A stretch of DNA of 64,000 nt from an uncultured bacterium (lineage in GTDB: Bacteria; Cyanobacteriota; Vampirovibrionia; Gastranaerophilales; Gastranaerophilaceae): assembly GCA_902797985.1 (NCBI GenBank), contig CADBUZ010000008.1, forward strand, positions 47,907 to 111,906, written 5' to 3'. Positions 18,384 through 25,668 of this stretch are shown one piece after another. The stretch's first letter is position 1. Each line of letters starts with the position of its first letter. Below the pieces are notes generated by a model. That model was not told where the DNA came from. It saw only the letters and a list, made by a program, of their open reading frames with translations, and searched no databases. Made by a program: the position numbers and the translations under genes.

Positions 18384-19046
18384 CTACACTATATGTTCTT
18401 TTAAAGCTTTAATTGCTGCTTGCAACCTATCTTCAACTTCTAATTTTTGTAAGATGCTTGCAACGTGAACCTTTGTTGTATTAACACTAACTACTAAACT
18501 GTTGGCAATTTCGACATTGCTATAGCCTTCTGTAATTAGTTTTAATATTTGACGTTCTCTTGTTGTTAAATTATACTCATTCTCTGAGCCATTACAATCA
18601 TTCATTTGGGTGGTTGTAACTGCTCCTAACACAATGCTTGCGATACTGGGATCAAACCATGATGCACCATCAATTACCGAATGAACTACTTCTATTAATC
18701 TTTGCAGATTAATTTCTTTTGAACAATATGCGTTAGCACCTGCTTTTAAGCTGTTCAATACATCTTTTTTATCATTATGAGAGGTTAAAACTACAAATTT
18801 TATTTCAGGTTTTAAGTCTTTTATGCTTTTTATTGCAGTAATGCCATCAACCTCAGGTAATCCTAAATCCATTATAATGATATCTATTTTATTATTTTTT
18901 ACTATTTCGTAAGCTTTTTCTGCTGAGCCTGCTTCATAAATTGTTGAGATGAAGTCAACATCACTAAAAGTAGTCTTTAGACCAAATCTGGTTAATTCGT
19001 GATCTTCTACTATTAATATGTTACTTTGCAATGTCTCAGTTTTCAT
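18384..19046 (-). CDS. NarL/LuxR-type response regulator (second of two)
   Basis: Response regulator of ~220 residues. The receiver domain has ILIVEDHELTRFG, phosphorylatable Asp in IIIMDLGLPEVDGI, LTSHND and the Lys of YCSKE. The C-terminal LuxR domain reads NLTTRERQILKLITEGYSNVEIANSL and VNTTKVHVASILQKLEV. The ATG at 19046 is preferred; a TTG four codons upstream would overlap the TPR gene by 11 bases. It shares a promoterless position in the operon with the preceding regulator, but the two are not close copies. Confidence 0.9.
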   Translation of the reverse strand: MKTETLQSNILIVEDHELTRFGLKTTFSDVDFISTIYEAGSAEKAYEIVKNNKIDIIIMDLGLPEVDGITAIKSIKDLKPEIKFVVLTSHNDKKDVLNSLKAGANAYCSKEINLQRLIEVVHSVIDGASWFDPSIASIVLGAVTTTQMNDCNGSENEYNLTTRERQILKLITEGYSNVEIANSLVVSVNTTKVHVASILQKLEVEDRLQAAIKALKEHIV

Positions 19047-19047
19047 T

Positions 19048-20505
19048 TTATTTACCAATTTTATTTAATTCTTCTGTCTTTTTAATTAATAAGCTTTGAT
19101 AATAATAATACCTAAAATCGCTTCCGTCAATATAATAAGCATTTTCTAAATATTTTTTAGCCATTGTTAAATTTCCGTTTTCAATCATAATTCTTGATAA
19201 GTCAATCCATCCGTCTTTAAAATAAGGATTGATTGCTACTGATTTTTTTAGGTAATTTAATTCCGCATCAGGATTATTTAGCGCAACGTGATAAAATGCT
19301 TTATATGCTGTAGCATCTGTTTTTATTAGTTTTTCATATATTGAAACAGATGTTTTTGTATTATTTAATTTGGCATATGTATCAGCGAGTTTTAACTTTG
19401 CTTCTGTTACGGATGAACGTGATTTAGCTGCTTTTTTATAATATTTTAAGGCTTGTTTATATTTATTGTTTTTATATGCGATATCTCCCAAAGTGAGTAA
19501 GGTATTTATGTTTGAAAGGTTATAATTGTATGCTTTTGTGGCAACTGTGTTTGCTTTTTCAAAATCGCCGTTTTTTATGTATATTCTGCTCATTAAAGAA
19601 TATAAAACCGCATTCCTTGAGTTATTTTTGCTGATTGCACCTTGTAGTATTCTTAGCGCTTTGCTGTTATCTTCTTTTAGATAATAATAATAGCCTAAAT
19701 GATAATCTTTTAGCCAAGGTTGTTTTTCTGTTTTATATTTAATAAATTCTTCATTAGTATCTATTTGTTTTTTTATTGGGTAATATTCTATAGAGGATTT
19801 TTTTTGAGCTTCTTTTGCTATTTTTAAAGCTTTTTTGTTTTTCTTAGAACTTGCAATTATTTGTGATTGTAGTATTTTGTAATTCAAATTATTTGAATTT
19901 ATATAAATTGAGTCTTGTATATATTTTTTTGCATTGTCTAAATTATTTAATTTCATATTAGCCATAGCTAATATGTAGTTAGCATAATCATTTTTATCAA
20001 GATTTGTTATTTTATCAGTTATATCTTTAATTGCTTCATTTGCTCTATCATTATGCTCTACATTTGAATAAGCTTCTGCTAAAGCAATAATTTCGTCTTG
20101 AGTTAATTTGTATTTAGGGAAAAATAGTTTATGTGTGTTTTCTGAATCTAATTTCGAGATTTCATAATCAGAAATTTTACTAAACGCAATTTCTGCTAAG
20201 TCAAAGAAACCGAGAGAGGTTGCTTTATCAGCTAATAACATAAGGTAATAATCATTATCTTCGCTATCAGAAATCATTTCTGCGACATCGTGATAAGCAG
20301 AACTTATATTTAAATTTGTATATTTGTTGTTTATTGCATCCAGTTTTGATTTAAATTCTTTTGCATCATATTGGACTTTGCCATATTGTGTTTTGATTGG
20401 TTCGTTCAAATTTTCATTCGGTTCAAAATTCTCTGATGCTATGGTCGGAGCCGAAACGAAAAGTAAATAAATTAGTGTAATATATATATATAGTTTTTTA
20501 TTCAT
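19048..20505 (-). CDS. Exported TPR-repeat protein
   Basis: About 485 residues of tetratricopeptide repeats behind a Sec signal peptide (MNKKLYIYITLIYLLFVSAPTIAS...). Clear TPR pairs include the stretches around NLNYKILQSQIIASSKKNKKA, HLGYYYYLKEDNSKALRILQ, SLMSRIYIKNGDFEKANTVA and LLTLGDIAYKNNKYKQALKYY. The frame is open to 20571, but the ATG at 20505 gives the signal peptide and has CAGGA 11 bases upstream. It overlaps the GAF-HD-GYP gene by eight bases, so translation is coupled. A periplasmic or surface scaffold role is inferred. Confidence 0.85.
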   Translation of the reverse strand: MNKKLYIYITLIYLLFVSAPTIASENFEPNENLNEPIKTQYGKVQYDAKEFKSKLDAINNKYTNLNISSAYHDVAEMISDSEDNDYYLMLLADKATSLGFFDLAEIAFSKISDYEISKLDSENTHKLFFPKYKLTQDEIIALAEAYSNVEHNDRANEAIKDITDKITNLDKNDYANYILAMANMKLNNLDNAKKYIQDSIYINSNNLNYKILQSQIIASSKKNKKALKIAKEAQKKSSIEYYPIKKQIDTNEEFIKYKTEKQPWLKDYHLGYYYYLKEDNSKALRILQGAISKNNSRNAVLYSLMSRIYIKNGDFEKANTVATKAYNYNLSNINTLLTLGDIAYKNNKYKQALKYYKKAAKSRSSVTEAKLKLADTYAKLNNTKTSVSIYEKLIKTDATAYKAFYHVALNNPDAELNYLKKSVAINPYFKDGWIDLSRIMIENGNLTMAKKYLENAYYIDGSDFRYYYYQSLLIKKTEELNKIGK

Positions 20506-22165
20506 TAGTATCCATTCCTGTGTAGTACTTATTAAACTTTGATACAAGCTCAGTATCTTTTTCTGAATCAATAGCTTCTTTTAATAATCTTAAATTATAG
20601 TTAGTTAAGGTTGTTCTATCTTCATTACTTAATATTAAATGATTCTCTGTTAAGAATACTTCTACAATTTTGTCGAGAGGTATTGTTAAAAATTTATCAA
20701 CAATATTTTTGTCAAAATGAGTTCCGGAATCTCCAATTAAAATTGATATAACTTTTTGAATAGGCATTTTGTCACGATAGTGACGTTTAGAAGTTATAGC
20801 GTCAAATACATCGGCAACAGCAAGAATTCTTCCCCCAAAAGGAATTTCTTCTCCTTTTAAGTGTCTGTAATAACCTGTACCATTGTATTTTTCGTGATGA
20901 GAACAAGCTATTTCTGTTATCATTTTGAAATCGTCTGACATATGGATTTTTTCAAGAATATTATGAGTTATCTCAACGTGTTCTTGAATATGTTTATATT
21001 CTTCATCAGTTAATTTACCTTCTTTTTGAAGGACTGAATCTCGAATGCCAATTTTACCAATATCGTGTAGAGCTGCGGCTTTTTGAATAATTTCCATTTC
21101 TTTTTCATTTAGTCCAAAAGCTTCGGCAATAAGTGTCGCATACATCCTAACACGTGTAGAGTGACCTGCTGTAATCTTATCACGAGCATCGATAGAGGCT
21201 GCTAACGTACTTATGAAGCTGTCAAAAACAATCTTTTGTTCTTCCAATAGTTCTTGTTGTCTTTTAAATAGTTTTGCGTTTTCCAGTGAAATTCCGGCAC
21301 TTGAACCAATGGAGATAAGGATGTCTTCATCTTCTTGAGTAAAATATCCGCTTAATTTATTAAGGATTTGGAATACCCCAATAATTTCTTGTTCAATATT
21401 TCTGATAGGCATACAAAGAATTGTTTTTGTAACGTAGCCTGTCTTTGAATCGATTTCTTTGTTAAATCTGTCGTCTGCGTATGCATCTTTAATGTTTATA
21501 ATTTCTCCTGTTCTAAAAACAGAACCTGCAATACCTTGGGAGGCATTAAATCTTAATTCTTGACTACCCAGTCCAAGAGCAACTTTTGACCAAAGTTCGT
21601 CTGTTTCTTTGTCATATAGGAAAACAGTACATCTATCAGCTTGAACTGCATTACGAGCTTCTTCAGCTATTGTTTGCATAAGTTTGTCAATATCTTTTTC
21701 TGCTGCAACTGCTTGACCTATTTTTACAAGTGCTAAAAGAGGATCATTCTTTACTGATGAAATATAAATACCACCGTTTTTGAGTTGCTTTATGCATTCT
21801 TCTAAACCTGACAAATATTCTTTTAAATCATTATTATTTGCAATTTCTAGGGATTTATTATAGTGAAGCATATATAAATTGTTATTTTTTTCGCAAAAGT
21901 TCACATATCCCAACAAGAAATTATATAAAATGATTTCTTCGTTACTTCCATTATTTGAAACTAATATTTCAGCATCTTTAAAGTATCTGAGGGCAGATGT
22001 AAATTCGCCTTTTAAATATAAAAGTAGTCCGTTAAAACAATTTAAAACGGATAAACCGTCTTTGTTTATTTCAGAAGTCTTAATTTTATTTTTATAATCT
22101 TGTTCAGATGAAATCAGTGCTTTAAATAAATCTAAAATAATATCTTTATTAACTTGTGTAATCAT
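20498..22165 (-). CDS. GAF and HD-GYP domain protein (putative cyclic-di-GMP phosphodiesterase)
   Basis: A 555-residue signalling protein. Residues ~1-130 are helical and TPR-like. A GAF sensor domain follows (~140-300: QADRCTVFLYDKETDELW, ASQGIAGSVFRTGE, CMPIRN). The C-terminal HD-GYP domain (~325-500) has TAGHSTRV, the metal-binding AALHDIGKIGI, SHHEKYNGTGYY and ILAVADVFDAIT. The family hydrolyses cyclic di-GMP; here the GYP triplet is GYY, while the HD and other metal ligands remain, so activity is likely but not certain. AGGGA precedes the ATG. It is the first gene of the six-gene operon that includes two response regulators. Confidence 0.9.
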   Translation of the reverse strand: MITQVNKDIILDLFKALISSEQDYKNKIKTSEINKDGLSVLNCFNGLLLYLKGEFTSALRYFKDAEILVSNNGSNEEIILYNFLLGYVNFCEKNNNLYMLHYNKSLEIANNNDLKEYLSGLEECIKQLKNGGIYISSVKNDPLLALVKIGQAVAAEKDIDKLMQTIAEEARNAVQADRCTVFLYDKETDELWSKVALGLGSQELRFNASQGIAGSVFRTGEIINIKDAYADDRFNKEIDSKTGYVTKTILCMPIRNIEQEIIGVFQILNKLSGYFTQEDEDILISIGSSAGISLENAKLFKRQQELLEEQKIVFDSFISTLAASIDARDKITAGHSTRVRMYATLIAEAFGLNEKEMEIIQKAAALHDIGKIGIRDSVLQKEGKLTDEEYKHIQEHVEITHNILEKIHMSDDFKMITEIACSHHEKYNGTGYYRHLKGEEIPFGGRILAVADVFDAITSKRHYRDKMPIQKVISILIGDSGTHFDKNIVDKFLTIPLDKIVEVFLTENHLILSNEDRTTLTNYNLRLLKEAIDSEKDTELVSKFNKYYTGMDTNE

Positions 22166-22264
22166 AATTCCCTACACTCATAACTAATGTACTTATAAAT
22201 ACTATAATACTTCACATTTCGTATTTAGGCAAGGTTTTTACTGAAATTGACAAAGAAAAAAGAG

Positions 22265-22864
22265 TTATTTTACATTAATAACATCGACACCATTAAAATT
22301 AGAAATAATTTCAGTTTCGCCTTTTGCGTATTTACGTGCAACAAGTGCCCCGACAATGGCTTCCAGTGCGCCTGCAGGCATCATGTTTGTAGGGATGTCT
22401 TGAAAATTATATTCGTTTTTAAGTATGTTTTGCAGGAATTTGCAATCCGCAGGGGAACGTTGTTTAAAATTAGAATATAGATTTAATTTTAAACGAGAAA
22501 GGTATAGGTCAAATCGTTTTACATCAATTCCGGATGAAATCAGCTTGTTTATGCAGTCGCATCCTCTGGATGAATATCTGTCCAGCCAATCTTCTGTGTT
22601 TAAAAATCCCTTATGTGTGGTGACCATTTGATATGGTTTTGAAAGGATTCTCCATTTGCCTGTCATAAGTGTGTTATCCCAAGGAAGAGATATGCATACT
22701 TTTGATTGTTTAAGGGAAGAAAAATTATCAAAGAAAAATTGAACATCGTTCATAGAAAAAAGTTTGTCTACAAGAATAAGTGTGTTTCTTTCATCAAGGA
22801 CAACAACTCCTGTCTCGATTGTAGATGCAGGTGACAAGGACATTCCTATGTAATATTCAGTCAT
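22265..22864 (-). CDS. Hypothetical protein, possibly RNase H-like fold
   Basis: A 199-residue protein I do not recognise. It starts EYYIGMSLSPASTIETGVVVLDE, reminiscent of the first strands of RNase H-like (DUF429-type) domains, has VCISLPWDN near residue 57, and ends with a helix MPAGALEAIVGALVARKYAKGE of the kind that closes that fold. The acidic catalytic residues expected of a nuclease are not evident, so function is open. There is no signal peptide. GAGGGAAG lies seven bases before the ATG. It stands alone, about 100 bases from the regulatory operon on the same strand. Confidence 0.55.
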   Translation of the reverse strand: MTEYYIGMSLSPASTIETGVVVLDERNTLILVDKLFSMNDVQFFFDNFSSLKQSKVCISLPWDNTLMTGKWRILSKPYQMVTTHKGFLNTEDWLDRYSSRGCDCINKLISSGIDVKRFDLYLSRLKLNLYSNFKQRSPADCKFLQNILKNEYNFQDIPTNMMPAGALEAIVGALVARKYAKGETEIISNFNGVDVINVK

Positions 22865-22920
22865 AAACTTCCCTCTTTTACTGTATTATACACAAAATAA
22901 AAAATAATATAAATTTCCTC

Positions 22921-22949
22921 TTTACATTTAAATATCTTTACGGTAAGAT
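22921..22949 (+). promoter_or_regulatory. Promoter of tRNA-Ser
   Basis: TTTACA (22921-22926) and TAAGAT (22944-22949) are separated by 17 bases. The predicted start would be about 20 bases before the mature tRNA 5' end. Confidence 0.6.
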
Positions 22950-22974
22950 AGATTTACATCCAAACAACATATTC

Positions 22975-23064
22975 GGAGGAATGCCAGAGTGGTTGATTGG
23001 AGCAGTCTTGAAAACTGTCGTACCTTCACGGGTACCTAGGGTTCGAATCCCTATTCCTCCTCCA
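22975..23064 (+). tRNA. tRNA-Ser (anticodon UGA)
   Basis: A 90-base class II tRNA. The acceptor stem is GGAGGAA/TTCCTCC, the anticodon loop CTTGAAA has anticodon TGA, and the long variable arm GTACC-TTCAC-GGTAC is typical of serine. The T arm TAGGG-TTCGAAT-CCCTA is perfect. CCA is encoded. The discriminator base before CCA is T, where bacterial tRNA-Ser normally has G. Its last 14 bases recur downstream as part of a tandem repeat. Confidence 0.95.
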
Positions 23065-23248
23065 TTTTAAACAGAGTCCTTATAGGGCTCTGTTTTCAAT
23101 TGAATGTCGGAGAAAGTGATTCTCACGCATCAAGCTTCGCTTGATTTGTTCTCCCCTCCATTGGCTTATTTTTGAAGGTACGGTTACAAGAAACTTTTCA
23201 CAAAATGATACTTAATCATTTTGTGTATCGCCAACGGAGTCCTTCTTT
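23051..23248 (+). repeat. tRNA-tail tandem repeat, unit 1
   Basis: A 198-bp unit beginning with the last 14 bases of tRNA-Ser (CTATTCCTCCTCCA), then the terminator hairpin, then a conserved ~150-bp segment from GAATGTCGGAGAA to GGAGTCCTTCT. That segment contains the stems ATCAAGC/GCTTGAT and CACAAAATGAT/ATCATTTTGTG. Confidence 0.92.
23069..23096 (+). terminator. tRNA-Ser rho-independent terminator
   Basis: AAACAGAGtCC-TTATA-GGgCTCTGTTTT forms a stem of about 9 bp with one internal mismatch, followed by a short T run, five bases after the tRNA CCA. Versions of it are repeated in each downstream unit. Confidence 0.75.
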
Positions 23249-23442
23249 CTATTCCTCCTCCATTTTAAACAGAGTCCTTATAGGGCTCTGTTTTTAATTG
23301 AATGTCGGAGAAAGTGATTCTCACGCATCAAGCTTCGCTTGATTGGTTCTCCCCTCCATTGGCTTATTCTTGAAGGTACGGTTGCAAGACACTTTTCACA
23401 AAATGATACTTAATCATTTTGTGTATCGCCAACGGAGTCCTT
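23249..23442 (+). repeat. tRNA-tail tandem repeat, unit 2
   Basis: A 194-bp copy of unit 1 with the same 14-base tRNA 3' sequence, same terminator and same hairpins; it differs at scattered positions (for example GTTGCAAGACAC for GTTACAAGAAAC). An open frame here (23343-23540) is an artefact of the repeat. Confidence 0.92.
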
Positions 23443-23642
23443 CTATTCCTCCTCCATTTAAAACAGGGTTTGTGTTCAAGCTCTGTTTTTTTTATTTCAA
23501 TGTCGGAGAAAGTGATTCTCACGCATCAAGCTTCGCTTGATTGGTTCTCCCCTCCATTGGCTTATTTTTGAAGGTACGGTTACAAGAAACTTTTCACAAA
23601 ATGATACTTAATCATTTTGTGTATCGCCAACGGAGTCCTTCT
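23443..23642 (+). repeat. tRNA-tail tandem repeat, unit 3
   Basis: A 200-bp third copy. The tRNA 3' sequence is kept; the terminator hairpin has a different loop and lower stem (AACAGGGTTTG/CAAGCTCTGTT) and a longer T run. The array ends at GGAGTCCTTCT, after which unrelated DNA starts at 23643. Confidence 0.92.
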
Positions 23643-23725
23643 GGGTAGGAAAATTTTAACCAAAGGTCGAAAGTATATTATTTACCCTATATTTAATCTT
23701 ACCCCTTTAAAGCGAACAGAGGAAT

Positions 23726-23751
23726 AGAGGCAAAAATATGCTTTTGCCTCT
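23726..23751. other. Stem-loop in the non-coding stretch before the XRE gene end
   Basis: AGAGGCAAAA / TTTTGCCTCT, a perfect 10-bp stem with a 6-base loop, without a T run on either strand. The rest of 23643-23788 holds nothing else I can identify. Confidence 0.5.
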
Positions 23752-23788
23752 CGTACACTATTATTAAAAATATAAGTGTTTGTATTTT

Positions 23789-24007
23789 TTAAAAATCTAT
23801 TAATTTAGATAATTTCATTTTGTAAGCATCTGCAAGTTTTAAGAGGGTAAGGTATTTAGGCTCAACAATACCTTGTTCAATTCTGCTGATTGTAGAAGGC
23901 TCTAATCCATTACGATAACAAAGTGCTTCAAGGGTTAATTTTCTTTGTTTTCTGAGGGCTTTTATATGTTGACCTAATTTAAAAAGTTCTTCATTATTTT
24001 CTTGCAT
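23789..24007 (-). CDS. XRE-family helix-turn-helix regulator
   Basis: A 72-residue stand-alone Cro/C1-type DNA-binding protein. LGQHIKALRKQRKLTLEALCYRNGLEPSTISRIEQGIVEPKYLTLLKLADAY covers all five helices, with the recognition helix around LEPSTISRIEQG. There is no effector domain. The start codon lies inside a palindromic site (24002-24015), and a near-identical palindrome lies 41 bp away at the start of the divergent gene, so it probably represses both itself and the neighbouring exported-protein genes. It is the first gene after the tRNA-tail repeats, a position typical of island regulators. Confidence 0.85.
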   Translation of the reverse strand: MQENNEELFKLGQHIKALRKQRKLTLEALCYRNGLEPSTISRIEQGIVEPKYLTLLKLADAYKMKLSKLIDF

Positions 24008-24056
24008 ACATGCAATTATAATGTTATAATTTGTTCAAAATTTTGCACGCATGCAA
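24002..24056 (+). promoter_or_regulatory. Divergent control region with two 14-bp operators and a promoter
   Basis: TTGCATACATGCAA (24002-24015) and TTGCACGCATGCAA (24043-24056) are near-palindromes with the same half sites, 41 bp apart. TTGCAT of the first serves as a -35 box, 17 bases before TATAAT (24025-24030), giving a plus-strand promoter for the gene at 24072. The first site overlaps the regulator's start codon. A TATAAT on the minus strand (24020-24015) also exists. Confidence 0.65.
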
Positions 24057-24071
24057 AAAAGAAAGGAATGT

Positions 24072-24482
24072 ATGAAAAAAATATTGATTATTTTTGCAAT
24101 TATTATATTAAGTTATGGGTTAAGTTCTTTTGCCAACTCTGAAAAATATAATGCTAATCGTCCTGAGTGGAACGAATTTTGTCCTTTTGGGATGGAAAAT
24201 CCACAGCCTGAAAAAACAAGATTTATAGATTCGGTATGGATAAAATATAAAAAACAAGACCAAGTTTATTGGCTACAGCGGAAACAAGATTTTGAGCAAA
24301 ATCTAAACACTTGTGACCAATTAGATGAGAATAATAGAGATGCTTGTTATGCAAAGTTACGAAATCGGCAAGCACGACTTAATGATTCTTATGTATCGCC
24401 TCATCAACGATATAAAGAGTATCAAGAAAGAATACGACCCGTGTATGGTGAAACATATAATGTTAACATGTATCACAATTAA
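24072..24482 (+). CDS. Small exported protein, unknown function
   Basis: A 136-residue protein with a Sec signal peptide (KKILIIFAIIILSYGLSSFA) and a mature part of charged helical character containing four cysteines (FCPFG, NTCDQ, DACYA). I do not recognise it; the QDFEQNLNTCDQLDENNRDACYAKLRNRQ segment may form a disulfide-linked hairpin. The ATG at 24072 has AAAGGA just upstream; the frame is open from 24051. It is the first gene of the row controlled by the palindromic promoter. Confidence 0.65.
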   Translation: MKKILIIFAIIILSYGLSSFANSEKYNANRPEWNEFCPFGMENPQPEKTRFIDSVWIKYKKQDQVYWLQRKQDFEQNLNTCDQLDENNRDACYAKLRNRQARLNDSYVSPHQRYKEYQERIRPVYGETYNVNMYHN

Positions 24483-24505
24483 ATAATAAAAAAGGAGTAT
24501 TTATT

Positions 24506-25186
24506 ATGAAAAAGAAAGTTTTAATATTAACAATAGTTAGTATGTTATTGTTATCAGCGGTATCTTATGCAAGTGACAATTTAGATAATATAGCAAAGTC
24601 AAAGGCTTGTGTGGAACAAGCAAGAGAATTTACTTATAAATCAGATTTTGTGAACGCTGAAAAGAAATTAAATGAAGCAATAAAATTAAACAATAAAAAT
24701 GACGAAGCCTATTTTAAATTAGGTCAATATTTTGGGGCAAGAAATGATCATAAGAAAGCGATTGAACATGTTTCTAAAGCAATTTCTATAAACCCGCAAA
24801 AAGATGAATATTATGTAATAAGAGCTGCTGAGGAAATGTTTTTGTATGATTTAAAATCCTCCATAAAGGATTTTAATAAAGCGATAGAAATTAATCCAAA
24901 AAATATGTTTGCTTCTATTGGATTAGGAACTTTGCATGGAAAATATGGATATTTTAAAGAAGCACTTGATTATTTTAATAAAGCAGAAGAATGTACAGAC
25001 GGTACAATTGAAGATTTATATATTTATCGCTCAGAGGTAAAAGTATATTCAAAAGATTACACAGGGGCAATTGAGGATTTGAAAAAAGCAATAAATATTG
25101 CAAAGAAGAAAAATGACCAAAAATTAATTGTAAGCCTTAATGAGAAAATCAAAGAAATACAAGCCGGCATGGATGTGTTTAAGTAG
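24506..25186 (+). CDS. Exported TPR-repeat protein
   Basis: A 226-residue protein with a signal peptide (KKKVLILTIVSMLLLSAVSYA) followed by about five tetratricopeptide repeats (DEAYFKLGQYFGARNDHKKA, DLKSSIKDFNKAIEINPKN, FASIGLGTLHGKYGYFKEA, DLYIYRSEVKVYSKDYTGA). Such proteins act as periplasmic scaffolds, but nothing here names a partner. AAAGGAG precedes the ATG. It lies 23 bases after the preceding exported-protein gene, in the same presumed operon inside the repeat-bracketed region. Confidence 0.8.
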   Translation: MKKKVLILTIVSMLLLSAVSYASDNLDNIAKSKACVEQAREFTYKSDFVNAEKKLNEAIKLNNKNDEAYFKLGQYFGARNDHKKAIEHVSKAISINPQKDEYYVIRAAEEMFLYDLKSSIKDFNKAIEINPKNMFASIGLGTLHGKYGYFKEALDYFNKAEECTDGTIEDLYIYRSEVKVYSKDYTGAIEDLKKAINIAKKKNDQKLIVSLNEKIKEIQAGMDVFK

Positions 25187-25202
25187 AAATATAAGGATAA
25201 AA

Positions 25203-25667
25203 ATGAAAAAGTTATTAGTTTTATTTATATTGACAATCTTGGTTACATTACCGACTTTTGCTGCCGAATGGATTCAAATTCATGAAAAAATGTATATTGA
25301 CATTGATTCTATAGCACAATATGTTGATGATTATGGGAATGAAGTTCCGAATCAGTACATATATTGGGCGAAAGTTTTAAATGATGGTGGAAGTGATTTT
25401 AAAGATATAGAAAAAATATGTAATAAAAAAGTATGGTTTGTTATGTATAAAAATGTTATGGATATAAATAAAAAACTTATTAAAGCGAAGGCAAGCATTA
25501 TATATGATTTAAAAGGTAATGTAATTGATTTCCGTTCATATTCTGATTTTAAAACCCAATGGCATGATATTGTTCCGGATACAATAACAAATGATGAATA
25601 TATAATAATACGTGGAGTACTACAATTTGGAAAAAATTATACTATAAAATGTTTTAAGGGAAAATAA
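25203..25667 (+). CDS. Small exported protein, Adhesin_E-like, paralogue 1
   Basis: A 154-residue protein with signal peptide KKLLVLFILTILVTLPTFA and mature start AEWIQIHEKMYIDIDSI. The W..(h)..YID.DSI opening, a central IYWAKVLNDG strand and a KVWFVMYKNVMD strand resemble the surface-adhesin E type of small exported domain; this is inference from pattern only. It is a paralogue of the next gene, sharing signal peptide and first strands. The ATG at 25203 (AAGGA upstream) is chosen over the frame opening at 25140, which overlaps the TPR gene. Confidence 0.65.
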   Translation: MKKLLVLFILTILVTLPTFAAEWIQIHEKMYIDIDSIAQYVDDYGNEVPNQYIYWAKVLNDGGSDFKDIEKICNKKVWFVMYKNVMDINKKLIKAKASIIYDLKGNVIDFRSYSDFKTQWHDIVPDTITNDEYIIIRGVLQFGKNYTIKCFKGK

Positions 25668-25668
25668 A

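Noticed and set aside
23343..23540. Open frame of 65 codons within repeat unit 2-3, nearly identical to one at 27003-27203
   Set aside because: Both lie wholly in the tRNA-tail repeat, lack a ribosome site, and the similarity is explained by the repeated DNA. The sequence changes do not look protein-constrained.
23051..23642. Possible CRISPR array
   Set aside because: Repeats are ~195 bp, directly adjacent and without variable spacers; no cas genes.
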